Shown here in pieces: positions 1 to 7,927 of a DNA stretch of 64,000 nt; the first letter of the stretch is position 1, and every line of letters starts with the position of its first letter. Both the position numbers and the translations under genes were made by a program. The DNA lies in the NCBI GenBank assembly GCA_900317055.1, contig ONFF01000013.1, forward strand, positions 17,634 to 81,633. Direction: 5' to 3'. The notes under the pieces are model-generated. The model did not search any database and had not been told where the DNA came from. It was given only the letters and a program-made list of their open reading frames with translations. The DNA is from an uncultured Bacteroidales bacterium. Its GTDB lineage: Bacteria > Bacteroidota > Bacteroidia > Bacteroidales > F082.

Positions 1-87
1 CCATTACATTACAATGCTTGGGAAAAACGAGGGTACACCTTAATCTATATAAGGAAAGCCAGCTCTTGTCCCGAAAGCCTTGTTTCA

Positions 88-247
88 GCGACAGGCGGCA
101 GGTCTTCTGACTTACTCCTTTTGGCTGACCGCCTTCCCGAAAGACCAGGTTTTCAGTGGCATAGTGACCAGCGTGAAGAGCTTACAGCAGCGGGAACTGC
201 TCGGGATTTGCACCCGATTCCCTATTGAGCCTCGCGGCACCGCTTAT
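88..247 (-). promoter_or_regulatory. Cobalamin (AdoCbl) riboswitch, faces left
   Basis: Read on the minus strand, the segment carries the family's conserved boxes in order: the GGTGCAAATCCC block with its following GC-rich turn near 190-215, GCCACTG with GGGAAGGC near 135-165, and the terminal AGTCAGAAGACC-TGCC block near 97-111. These features define the B12-box riboswitch. Its target must lie left of position 1. In Bacteroidota such elements usually control B12 transport (BtuB-like TonB receptors) or synthesis, but the gene cannot be seen here. A minus-strand -7 box sits just upstream at 254-261. Confidence 0.93.
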
Positions 248-253
248 CGGCGG

Positions 254-261
254 CAAAGATA
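254..261 (-). promoter_or_regulatory. -7 box of riboswitch transcript
   Basis: TATCTTTG on the minus strand matches the Bacteroidota TAnnTTTG -7 element. It lies just upstream of the riboswitch 5' end, so the riboswitch would be at the very start of the transcript. Confidence 0.7.
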
Positions 262-304
262 AGCATTTTCCGAGAAAAGCATACCATCTTCAAGAAAAAG
301 TTTC

Positions 305-312
305 TATTTTTG
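305..312 (+). promoter_or_regulatory. -7 box for the InlB-repeat protein gene
   Basis: TATTTTTG followed by C, 26 bases before the ATG at 339, is a typical Bacteroidota promoter element and supports that start codon. Confidence 0.7.
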
Positions 313-338
313 CAACTTAAAATAATAGCACTTTCACC

Positions 339-3300
339 ATGAAAAAAGCCTTTACTCTCTTTGCCGCATTGTTTTTCGCCTTTGGCATAGCCTCCGCACA
401 AGATGTCTATTTCTCAGGCCACGGCGCCAACACAGGAAAAATATGGAAAAACAACACTTTGGTTTATAGTATGTCGGACACCACGGGTGTTATCATGACC
501 GACATGAAGGTCGCCAACGACAGCACCATTTTCAGCGCTGGGCGTACCTTCTCCGACCTGCAAAGCCATGTGTGGATGAACGACTCCGTCGTCTTCACCG
601 CTGCCGACAGCTATGTGATTTCTTGTTTGGCCATCGATGCCAACGGATGGACGGCAGCTGGCGACAACAAGGTCTGGCAAAACAGCGAGATTCTCTATGA
701 ATATAGCATTGACAGCAACACCGTTTGCAACCTTTACGCCTTAGCTGTTGACAATGTTACAGGCGACATTTATACAGGTGGTTCCATCGTTACACCTGGC
801 GTATATGCCTGTGTCTGGAAAAACGACTCCATACTTTGGCAATGTGCGGCCTGGTCGGAAGTCAGCGACCTCTGCTTTGATGGTGACAACCTCTATGCAG
901 CAGGTTTCATCTATGGCGCTGAGTCAATCGATGGCGTAGTATGGCAAAACGACTCCATCATTTTCCAAATCGAAGGGGGCGACATCACGGAAATCACCGC
1001 ATACAACGGAAGTTTGTATTGGGCAGGACTCTCAGGCCACGACAACACTGCATACATTTGGCAAGACGGCGAGGTGCTGTATTCCCATGTTGACGTAAAC
1101 ATTACGGCTTTGTACGTCAATGAATATGGTGTTTTTTATGCTGGTATTGACGATGACATTGCCACCGTATGGAAAGACGGTGAAGTCCTCTATGAACCTG
1201 AAGACTGCGAAAGCATCACGGCGATTGCAGTGCTGCCCACTGAGGCACCGCAACCTGGTCATGAGCCCAAACTCCTGCCTTGGTTCGACGGTTTCGAGGT
1301 CGACAGCACCTGGACCGACTGGACCATCCTCGACTTCGACGGCAACACTGAAATCGCATGGGAGCGCAATGACGACGAAGCCACCACTGGCGACTTCAGC
1401 GCCCGCCACCTCGCCTGCGACAACATCCAGGAAGGCTGGCTCATTACTCCTCCCCTATACCTGAATCTCTACTGCGACTCCACTTGGATGAGCTTCAAGA
1501 CCAAGGAGGTCAACCCGGACAACTACACCAGTAGCAGTCTGCTGATTTCAACGACAGGCACCCAGCTCTCCGATTTCACCGAGATTTGGTCACAAGACAA
1601 CCCATCCGACACTTGGGATTCCATCCACATCGACCTTTCTGACTACCAAGGCGACACTATCTATTTGGCCTTTAAATACACGGGGCATCATGGCCACGAT
1701 TGGTACATCGACGACATAAATGTCGAAGAAGCACTTACGATGTACGCCATCACCGTCGAAAGCGACAACCCCGACTGGGGCACCGTCACCGGCAGTGGCA
1801 GTTATCCATACGGCGCCACCGTCCAAATCGAAGCCCAGCCTAACATTGGTCATGAATTCCTCTGCTGGAATGATGGCATCACCAGCAACCCACGCGACAT
1901 CGTCGTTGTACAAGACAGCACTTTCATTGCCCTGTTTGCCATCAGCCAATACACCATCGAAGTCGTCTCCGACAACCCCATAATGGGTACGGTGACCGGT
2001 GGCGGCACCTATTATTATGGCGACACCATCATGATTGAAGCCACTGCGTACAATGGTTTCGAGTTCCTTGGCTGGACCGATGGCAACACTGACAACCCGC
2101 GTTCTGTCATCGTCACGGAAAACATGACCTTCACCGCTCATTTCGGCATCCTACAATGCATCATTAAGACCGAAGTCACCCCAGAAGGTGCAGGTACCGT
2201 CGATGGTGGCGGCATCTATGACTATGGCTCCACCATTCAGTTGCTCGTCCACAACAACACAGGCTACCGCTTCCAAATGTGGGACGATGGCAACCTCACC
2301 AATCCGCGAACCATTTTCGTGGAAGGTGATGCCACCTATACCGCTGTGTTTGAGCCGCTCCCATACGAAATCACCACCGAATGCGACCCCGTGGAAGGCG
2401 GTACGGTGAGCGGAGCAGGCACCTATTATTATGGCACTACCGCCACGCTGACTGCCACACCTAACGAGAACTACACCTTCCTCTGCTGGAGCGACGGCAT
2501 CGCCAGCAACCCGCGCACCGTCACTGTGACAGGCAACGCCAACTACAAAGCCCTGTTCCACTTCAATGGCACGCCGGAATACACTATTACCGTGACGGCC
2601 AACAATCCATTGTTTGGCACCGTCGCCGGCGGTGGTATCTACCCTGAAGGCAGTATCGCCGAAATCAGCGCAACACCTTATGAAGGTTCCGTCTTTACAG
2701 GTTGGGACGACGGCAACACCGACAACCCACGCAGTATCGAGGTAACGCAAGACATGGAATTTATGGCCATGTTCACCAAGACAGAGACTTACACCATCAC
2801 GGTAAGGCCTGAGAATCCGCTGCTGGGCTCCGCCTATGGCAGTGGCGAATATACTCTCAACCAAGTCATCAACATTGGAGCCATCCCCACAGCAGGTTTC
2901 TATTTCTCAGGTTGGCAAGACGGCAACATGGATAATCCACGCACCATCACTGTGACGGGAGATGCCGAATACATCGCCTCGTTCTCACAAGAGCCTGTTC
3001 TGACCTATACCGTCACTGTGCTATGTGACGAAACCCAAGGCTTCATCCTTGGTGCCGGCACCTATATCGCAGGCAGCATCGCCACCATCGCCGCCATTCC
3101 TGCCGACGGCTTCGTGTTCGTGAGATGGAACGATGGAACCACCGAGAACCCCAAGGAAGTCATCGTCGACGAAGACATCGTGTTGGCTGCCTTCTTTGAA
3201 TTCACTAGCGTCGATGAAAATGGCTTAGGGGCCATCGACCTCTATCCCAACCCTGCCAAAGACATCATCCGAATCGAAGGGCTTGAGGGCGAACACGAAA

Positions 3301-3443
3301 TCAGCATCTATAACGCCATGGGCATGAAAGTCAAAACCATGACACTGCAAGGCGATGCTGAAATCAACATCAGCGAACTGCCTGCTGGTCTTTACCTTCT
3401 CCGTATCGGCAGCCAACGCACTTTGAAATTCATTAAGGAATAA
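339..3443 (+). CDS. Secreted InlB B-repeat / cleaved-adhesin protein with T9SS sorting domain
   Basis: The product has 1034 residues. A Sec signal peptide covers residues 1-20 (cleavage after ASA). Residues 25-310 hold propeller-like repeats built on VWxNDS or VWKDGE strands. Residues 315-465 resemble the cleaved adhesin / choice-of-anchor J domain (WFDGFE, GWLITPPL, DWYIDDI). Seven divergent InlB B-repeats of about 70 residues follow (near 468, 537, 604, 673, 746, 816 and 888), each with YTIxV, GTVxGxGxYxYG and FxxWxDGxxxNPR. The last 75 residues form a type A T9SS sorting domain (LYPNPAKD, GLYLLRI). It is probably exported through T9SS and attached to the cell surface. Its ligand is unknown. 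A convergent terminator follows. Confidence 0.88.
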   Translation: MKKAFTLFAALFFAFGIASAQDVYFSGHGANTGKIWKNNTLVYSMSDTTGVIMTDMKVANDSTIFSAGRTFSDLQSHVWMNDSVVFTAADSYVISCLAIDANGWTAAGDNKVWQNSEILYEYSIDSNTVCNLYALAVDNVTGDIYTGGSIVTPGVYACVWKNDSILWQCAAWSEVSDLCFDGDNLYAAGFIYGAESIDGVVWQNDSIIFQIEGGDITEITAYNGSLYWAGLSGHDNTAYIWQDGEVLYSHVDVNITALYVNEYGVFYAGIDDDIATVWKDGEVLYEPEDCESITAIAVLPTEAPQPGHEPKLLPWFDGFEVDSTWTDWTILDFDGNTEIAWERNDDEATTGDFSARHLACDNIQEGWLITPPLYLNLYCDSTWMSFKTKEVNPDNYTSSSLLISTTGTQLSDFTEIWSQDNPSDTWDSIHIDLSDYQGDTIYLAFKYTGHHGHDWYIDDINVEEALTMYAITVESDNPDWGTVTGSGSYPYGATVQIEAQPNIGHEFLCWNDGITSNPRDIVVVQDSTFIALFAISQYTIEVVSDNPIMGTVTGGGTYYYGDTIMIEATAYNGFEFLGWTDGNTDNPRSVIVTENMTFTAHFGILQCIIKTEVTPEGAGTVDGGGIYDYGSTIQLLVHNNTGYRFQMWDDGNLTNPRTIFVEGDATYTAVFEPLPYEITTECDPVEGGTVSGAGTYYYGTTATLTATPNENYTFLCWSDGIASNPRTVTVTGNANYKALFHFNGTPEYTITVTANNPLFGTVAGGGIYPEGSIAEISATPYEGSVFTGWDDGNTDNPRSIEVTQDMEFMAMFTKTETYTITVRPENPLLGSAYGSGEYTLNQVINIGAIPTAGFYFSGWQDGNMDNPRTITVTGDAEYIASFSQEPVLTYTVTVLCDETQGFILGAGTYIAGSIATIAAIPADGFVFVRWNDGTTENPKEVIVDEDIVLAAFFEFTSVDENGLGAIDLYPNPAKDIIRIEGLEGEHEISIYNAMGMKVKTMTLQGDAEINISELPAGLYLLRIGSQRTLKFIKE

Positions 3444-3468
3444 CAGCTAACTCACATTATATAAACAC

Positions 3469-3504
3469 AAAGTGGAATGCCGGTCGTGCCGACATTCCAC
3501 TTTT
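3469..3504. terminator. Bidirectional terminator
   Basis: The stem AAGTGGAATG / CATTCCACTT has A-rich and T-rich flanks. It lies between two convergent genes (stops at 3443 on plus and 3525 on minus) and can serve both. Confidence 0.85.
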
Positions 3505-3524
3505 GTTTTAGGAACGAAGCTAAT

Positions 3525-5171
3525 TTACTTCGTCACCACTAGCTTCAGCGTTTGGTTGCCCAGTTCCGAAACTGCTTTGATGAAATAGACGCCCGAAACA
3601 AGGGTATTCAAGTAGGTTTCCAAAGTCGTGTGGTTCAAGCCGTTGAAACTGTAAGTATAAAGTTGGCGACCCATAAAATCGAAGACCGTCAACTCGGCCT
3701 TTGCGCCTTCATTCAGCACCACATGCATCTCGCCCTGAGAGGGATTGGGATACACATTGATGAGATTGTTGTTTTGAATCGGAGCCTCTTCAACATGCAA
3801 CAGCTCCAAAGCCTGGCTAAAGTCGGGGATGCCATAGCCGTATTTGCTGTCGGGATTGTCGGCGCGGTTACCACAAGAGCGAATGACATCACAAATCTCC
3901 TGCACAGAGGCGTAAGGACGGGCTTGACGCAGGCAAGCCACAGCGCCAGCCAGTACGGGCGTGGCAAACGAAGTGCCATTGCCATTATAATAAGGCCACC
4001 AGCCTCCGTCACCCGAAGCCACATAGGTACCTTCACCCATAGCCATCACATCAGGTTTGATGCGTCCGTCGTAGGTGGGGCCCACTGAGCTGAAGTTGGC
4101 ACGGTAGCCATTTTCATCAACAGCACCCACCGTCAAGATGTGCTCGGCATCGGCGGGAATACCCAAGGTGCAAACGCCATCGCCTTCGTTGCTCGCAGCG
4201 TTCATGCAAATCATGCCACGACTTGCGGCAATCTCAGCGCCAATCGTCATTGGGGCAGTGTGGCCGTCAAAGTGCTCAAAAGGATGATCCCATTGCGACA
4301 TGTCAAAACCAATATAACCCAAAGAAGTGGAGCACACATCCACACCCAGGCTATCGGCATACTCCGCGCCCGAGACCCAGTTGTATTCCTCTACGATGTT
4401 TTCGTTCGGGCCATCCTCGGTATGCAGCAGATAATAGGAAGCCTTGGGAGCCGTTCCCACCATCTGGTTTGGAACATAGGCTGCCATAGTGCTTAAACAG
4501 GAGGTACCATGCGTGCTTTGCGTGTACACCGAAGTGGAGCCATACACAAAATCGCGGGTGCCAAGCAGACGGCCTTCCTCGCGCATGTTGTCGAAACAGG
4601 CGTGGTTTTCGGCGCCAACAAAGCCACCATCAAGGATGGCGACCACGATGCCAGTGCCATCATAGCCCTGCTCATGCAAGACATCGACCTTCAGTTGGGT
4701 GGCTTGTGCTTCAGCACCGCCATAATAGCCACGGAAGCCGCGCGAGCCTTCTACGGCTCTCATTTCATCGGCCATCCAGCGTTCCTTCATCTCTTGTGCC
4801 TTGGGATCGTTGGGGCAATTGCGCACCACTTCCACAAACCCAAGGGCGTTGATAGCCTCAATCACGGCAGGATCGGTAACATGCACCGAAACACCATTCA
4901 ACCATTTCGAGGGGTTGAGCAGTTCAGCACCACAGTCGGCCACCGCTTGAAGATACTGCGGATTGACCGGGATGTCGTACTCATCAATGGCGATGCCCAG
5001 ATTGGCGCGACGCTGCAAAGCCCTTGGACTCAGATAAGCCTCGGGGTTGTCAATAGAATAAGGTGAGTTATCCTTATCGGTGAACTGCACCCAATAAATG
5101 TCGGTTGCGATTTGCGCTTGGGCAAACATCGTGACCGCAAGAAACAGTAGTAAAAAAGAAAGCTTTCTCAT
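3525..5171 (-). CDS. Secreted subtilase (S8) serine protease with T9SS sorting domain
   Basis: The product has 548 residues. A signal peptide covers residues 1-20 (FAQAQ). An N-terminal pro-region-like part runs to about 165. The S8 catalytic domain covers 165-455, with the triad D181 (AILDGG), H221 (THGTSC) and S401 (NGTSFATP) and oxyanion N328 (AASNEG). The C-terminal 80 residues are a T9SS sorting domain (VYPNPSQGE, VSGVYFIKAV). It is probably a cell-surface or extracellular endopeptidase. All catalytic residues are present. It reads from a -7 box at 5221-5228. Confidence 0.93.
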   Translation of the reverse strand: MRKLSFLLLFLAVTMFAQAQIATDIYWVQFTDKDNSPYSIDNPEAYLSPRALQRRANLGIAIDEYDIPVNPQYLQAVADCGAELLNPSKWLNGVSVHVTDPAVIEAINALGFVEVVRNCPNDPKAQEMKERWMADEMRAVEGSRGFRGYYGGAEAQATQLKVDVLHEQGYDGTGIVVAILDGGFVGAENHACFDNMREEGRLLGTRDFVYGSTSVYTQSTHGTSCLSTMAAYVPNQMVGTAPKASYYLLHTEDGPNENIVEEYNWVSGAEYADSLGVDVCSTSLGYIGFDMSQWDHPFEHFDGHTAPMTIGAEIAASRGMICMNAASNEGDGVCTLGIPADAEHILTVGAVDENGYRANFSSVGPTYDGRIKPDVMAMGEGTYVASGDGGWWPYYNGNGTSFATPVLAGAVACLRQARPYASVQEICDVIRSCGNRADNPDSKYGYGIPDFSQALELLHVEEAPIQNNNLINVYPNPSQGEMHVVLNEGAKAELTVFDFMGRQLYTYSFNGLNHTTLETYLNTLVSGVYFIKAVSELGNQTLKLVVTK

Positions 5172-5220
5172 TGCTATAGAATTTGTATTATGAACACATA
5201 ATTAGGTGATAAAAAACGGG

Positions 5221-5228
5221 CAAAAATA
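5221..5228 (-). promoter_or_regulatory. -7 box of subtilase gene
   Basis: TATTTTTG on the minus strand, about 50 bases upstream of the ATG at 5171. Confidence 0.65.
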
Positions 5229-5239
5229 ATAAGTTTTTC

Positions 5240-5316
5240 GGATTCAAGATTTAAAAATCAAAATTTCATATTCTTCATTCAGCATTCCACATTCCACATT
5301 CAGCATTCCGCATTCA
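5240..5316. repeat. Intergenic microrepeat (ATTCAAGATT / CATTCAGCATTCCA)
   Basis: Imperfect short tandem units (CATTCAGCATTCCACATT and similar) fill the gap between divergent genes. Related low-complexity strings recur at 13048-13079 and 43897-43990. Confidence 0.7.
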
Positions 5317-5326
5317 AAAAAATCAC

Positions 5327-5334
5327 TACCTTTG
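5327..5334 (+). promoter_or_regulatory. -7 box of trmD
   Basis: TACCTTTG lies 17 bases before the trmD ATG at 5352. Confidence 0.7.
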
Positions 5335-5351
5335 CAAAAAAATTCAAAGCC

Positions 5352-6041
5352 ATGCGCATCGACATCATCGCCGTTTTCCCCGAAATGTTTGAGGGTCCTT
5401 TCACCGAGTCCATCATCAAACGCGCTGTAAACAAGGGCATTGTGGAGATTGGATTGCACAACCTCCGCGACTACAGCACCGACAAGCACCACAAGGTGGA
5501 CGACTACTCTTTTGCCGCCGGAGCGGGCATGGTGATGATGATCGAGCCAGTCGACAACTGCATCAGCCATTTGAAGAGCCAAAGAGACTACGACGAGGTC
5601 ATCTACATGAGCCCCGACGGCGAGCTTCTGGACCAGCCTTTGTGCAACCAACTCTCGATGAAAGAGAACATCATCATCCTTTGCGGCCACTACAAAGGCA
5701 TTGACGAACGCATCCGTGAGCATCTGATTACCAAAGAGATAAGTATCGGCAACTATGTCCTTTCGGGCGGTGAGCTCGGTGCGGCGGTTTTGGTCGACAG
5801 TTTGGTGCGCCTCATCCCAGGTGCTTTGGGAGACGAGACCTCTGCCCTCTCCGACTCGTTCCAAGACGGCTTGGTGTCGCCTCCGGTATACACGCGTCCC
5901 AGAAACTACAAAGGCTGGGAGGTTCCCGAGGTGCTTTTGTCGGGCAACGACAAACTCATCAACGATTGGAGGCTGGAGCAAGCCATCGAGCGCACCAAGG
6001 TACGGAGGCCTGAGATGTACGAAATTTTCAAAAAAAGCTAA
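5352..6041 (+). CDS. trmD: tRNA (guanine37-N1)-methyltransferase
   Basis: The product has 229 residues, the usual TrmD length. It is a SPOUT enzyme that methylates G37 next to the anticodon using AdoMet and so prevents +1 frameshifts. Family motifs are clear: the [12 protein letters not shown] start, [11 protein letters not shown], the knot segment [11 protein letters not shown], and DSFQDGL-x4-YTRP. One oddity is that the early glycine-rich loop reads [13 protein letters not shown] where most members have a GGG in place of AAG. The following gene is rplS with its own promoter, so the usual trmD-rplS neighbourhood is kept. Confidence 0.97.
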   Translation: MRIDIIAVFPEMFEGPFTESIIKRAVNKGIVEIGLHNLRDYSTDKHHKVDDYSFAAGAGMVMMIEPVDNCISHLKSQRDYDEVIYMSPDGELLDQPLCNQLSMKENIIILCGHYKGIDERIREHLITKEISIGNYVLSGGELGAAVLVDSLVRLIPGALGDETSALSDSFQDGLVSPPVYTRPRNYKGWEVPEVLLSGNDKLINDWRLEQAIERTKVRRPEMYEIFKKS

Positions 6042-6070
6042 GATTCTTCGCTACATATTGGATTTTTTTG

Positions 6071-6078
6071 TATTTTTG
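6071..6078 (+). promoter_or_regulatory. -7 box of rplS
   Basis: TATTTTTG followed by CACCC, 40 bases before the rplS ATG. Together with the L19 family N-terminus it rules out an upstream in-frame ATG at 6068, which would lie before the transcription start. Confidence 0.7.
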
Positions 6079-6118
6079 CACCCACTTTTTGGAGAAAAAT
6101 ATACAAAAATCATATAAA

Positions 6119-6472
6119 ATGAGCAAACAAGCATTAATTCAATTCGTTGAAGATCAAATCGTTGTAAAAGATTTTCCGAAGTTCAAGACAGGCGACACCA
6201 TCACGGTGACCTACAAGATTGTTGAAGGACAAAAAGAGCGTCTGCAGAAGTTCCAGGGCATCGTCCTGAAGCGCAGCGGCCAAGGCAAGGTTGGTACATT
6301 CACCATCCGCAAGATTTCGAACAACGTTGGCGTGGAAAGATGTTTCCCCATTGCCTCCCCGATGATTGAGAACATCGAGGTGAACAAAAAGGGTGCTGTC
6401 CGCAAGTCACGCATCTACTATCTGCGCGGCCTCCGCGGCAAGAAAGCCCGTATCAAGGAGCTCAAAGACTAA
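6119..6472 (+). CDS. rplS: 50S ribosomal protein L19
   Basis: The product has 117 residues, the standard length. It belongs to the 30S-50S interface of the large subunit. Motifs such as PKFKTGDTITV, KERLQKFQGIVLKR, TIRKISNNVGVER and KSRIYYLRGLRGKKARIKE are those of bacterial L19. The start MSKQAL was chosen over an in-frame ATG 51 bases upstream because that codon precedes the -7 box and gives a non-family extension. A strong terminator follows. Confidence 0.97.
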   Translation: MSKQALIQFVEDQIVVKDFPKFKTGDTITVTYKIVEGQKERLQKFQGIVLKRSGQGKVGTFTIRKISNNVGVERCFPIASPMIENIEVNKKGAVRKSRIYYLRGLRGKKARIKELKD

Positions 6473-6497
6473 TACCTTCAGCTACAACGAAAAAAGA

Positions 6498-6530
6498 AAG
6501 CTCCGAGCGTTTGCTCGGAGCTTCTTTTGT
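6498..6530 (+). terminator. rplS terminator
   Basis: The stem AAGCTCCGAGC / GCTCGGAGCTT with a GTTT loop is followed by CTTTTGTT, 25 bases after the rplS stop. Confidence 0.88.
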
Positions 6531-6561
6531 TATTAGTGTTTTGGCGCACAATATAAAGCTT

Positions 6562-6795
6562 TTATTTCTCGCTTTCCCAGCGATCGGTCCATCCATGCAG
6601 AGCCTTCCAGCGCTGCATTCGTTCGTAGAAGGCAGCCATCGTGTCCTCTTCCGTAGTGTCCACAGTGGCTTGCGTTTATTCAACGGCTGGTACCTTGTCC
6701 TTTCCGTGTTTCCCATGCTGGCATCCTGCCAGCAGCAGGACGGCCATGGCCGCCACTGCTGCTGCGGGAATAAGGGATTTTAGTATGCTTTTCAT
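6562..6795 (-). pseudogene. Small lipoprotein gene interrupted by an in-frame TAA
   Basis: From the ATG at 6795 the minus strand reads a signal peptide with lipobox LLLAGC (C25) and a short polar stretch (GKHGKDKVPAVE), then a TAA at 6678-6676 (codon 40). The same frame stays open for 37 more codons (TTEEDTMAAFYERMQRWKAL and onward) to a second TAA at 6562. It could be a 77-residue lipoprotein gene broken by one nonsense change, or a genuine 39-residue lipoprotein. It sits 6 bases after the T9SS gene on the same strand and probably shares its transcript. No known family was recognised. Confidence 0.55.
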
Positions 6796-6801
6796 GGCAT
6801 T

Positions 6802-7806
6802 CTACTCCTTCACCACCTTGTCCGAATAGGTCTGCCCGTCCTCCATAGTGACGCGCATCGTGTATGTTCCAGCGGGCAGTTGTCTCATGTCGATGCTCTC
6901 GAAGGCCTTGCTTTGCGTGCGTACTAGGCGGCCTTGCAGGTCGTAGAGCTCGATTTGCTTGGGTTGAACATCTGGGGAGAACTGTATGAGAAGCTGTTCT
7001 TTTGCGGGGTTGGGATACAAAGAGAGCACGTTCTCTGCTTCATGCCATTCACTGACCTCGGTATAATCAATACCCTCAAATTCGGGATTCTTATAAATGC
7101 TCCTCCCGTCTTGGAAGACCTCTACCGTCCGGTGTGCTATTCCGCTAAGTGGTATCTCAACATAGATGGGGTACAACAAACCCTCATTACTTCCTATTCC
7201 ACCAACCCATTGAGCATAGGGGTCCCAGTTCATCACTATCACTTTCCTCATTATTCCGCAAAACTCCTCTTCACCCACTTCGGATACAATATCATAATGA
7301 GATGTATAACATGGATCTTGCCATTCATCCCAGACCGAAAGGGAGAAATCATACAGCAATACTTCTTGATCATCCGGGCAAATGAATAAGCAACCTATTT
7401 CTGGTAAAAAAGGTGGTAATGATACAAAATAGTATTTGCCATCCCCGTCCTTGCGGATGCCGCCAACGCATTGACCTTCAATGGGTAATCCCAAATGGCT
7501 ACATTCAATAAGCATTTTATACTCCAAACCATTTACCAACGTATCTCCTTTGATACCCAATTGGTAATAGATTGTGTCTTGATAGTCCGACCGATACATT
7601 TGTACCCAAGCTCTGTTTTCTGTTGCAAGATCATCCCAGTCGTATTCCCGACCAAAGGGATGCTGTGCCTTTGCCATCCCTGCCAACATCACCAGCAGTA
7701 GGAAAAGGACTTTCTTATTTTCCTGTCCGGCCACACCGTTGGCATGGCACAATGCTCCCGAAAGGGTTAAGCAGAGCATCAGAACCATGGTTTTTACTTT
7801 TTTCAT
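6802..7806 (-). CDS. Secreted protein of unknown function with T9SS sorting domain
   Basis: The product has 334 residues. The C-terminal 80 residues form a T9SS sorting domain (LYPNPAKEQLL, LPAGTYTMRVTM). The N-terminus carries two consecutive hydrophobic signal-like segments: residues 1-23 (MKKVKTMVLMLCLTLSGALC) and 31-48 (KKVLFLLLVMLAGMAKAQ). The second looks like the ancestral signal peptide. The middle part is Trp/Tyr/Cys-containing with no recognised domain. The -7 box at 7834-7841 places the transcription start before the first ATG, so the double leader would be translated. Confidence 0.75.
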   Translation of the reverse strand: MKKVKTMVLMLCLTLSGALCHANGVAGQENKKVLFLLLVMLAGMAKAQHPFGREYDWDDLATENRAWVQMYRSDYQDTIYYQLGIKGDTLVNGLEYKMLIECSHLGLPIEGQCVGGIRKDGDGKYYFVSLPPFLPEIGCLFICPDDQEVLLYDFSLSVWDEWQDPCYTSHYDIVSEVGEEEFCGIMRKVIVMNWDPYAQWVGGIGSNEGLLYPIYVEIPLSGIAHRTVEVFQDGRSIYKNPEFEGIDYTEVSEWHEAENVLSLYPNPAKEQLLIQFSPDVQPKQIELYDLQGRLVRTQSKAFESIDMRQLPAGTYTMRVTMEDGQTYSDKVVKE

Positions 7807-7833
7807 CGCTTAATAGTTTTAATGTTTGCGATG

Positions 7834-7841
7834 CAAAAGTA
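7834..7841 (-). promoter_or_regulatory. -7 box of T9SS protein gene
   Basis: TACTTTTG on the minus strand, 27 bases upstream of the ATG at 7806. Confidence 0.65.
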
Positions 7842-7927
7842 GGGTGGTTCGGATACTATCGTCAAGAAAAAGATGGTACGAAAAGGTACGAAGAATTATT
7901 GTAATATCTTGATTGATAAATGATTAA

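Noticed and set aside
1-87. Start codon of the riboswitch-controlled gene at position 4 (minus strand)
   Set aside because: A CAT at 2-4 exists, but only one codon is visible and a stop codon lies beside it in another frame, so no gene can be claimed.
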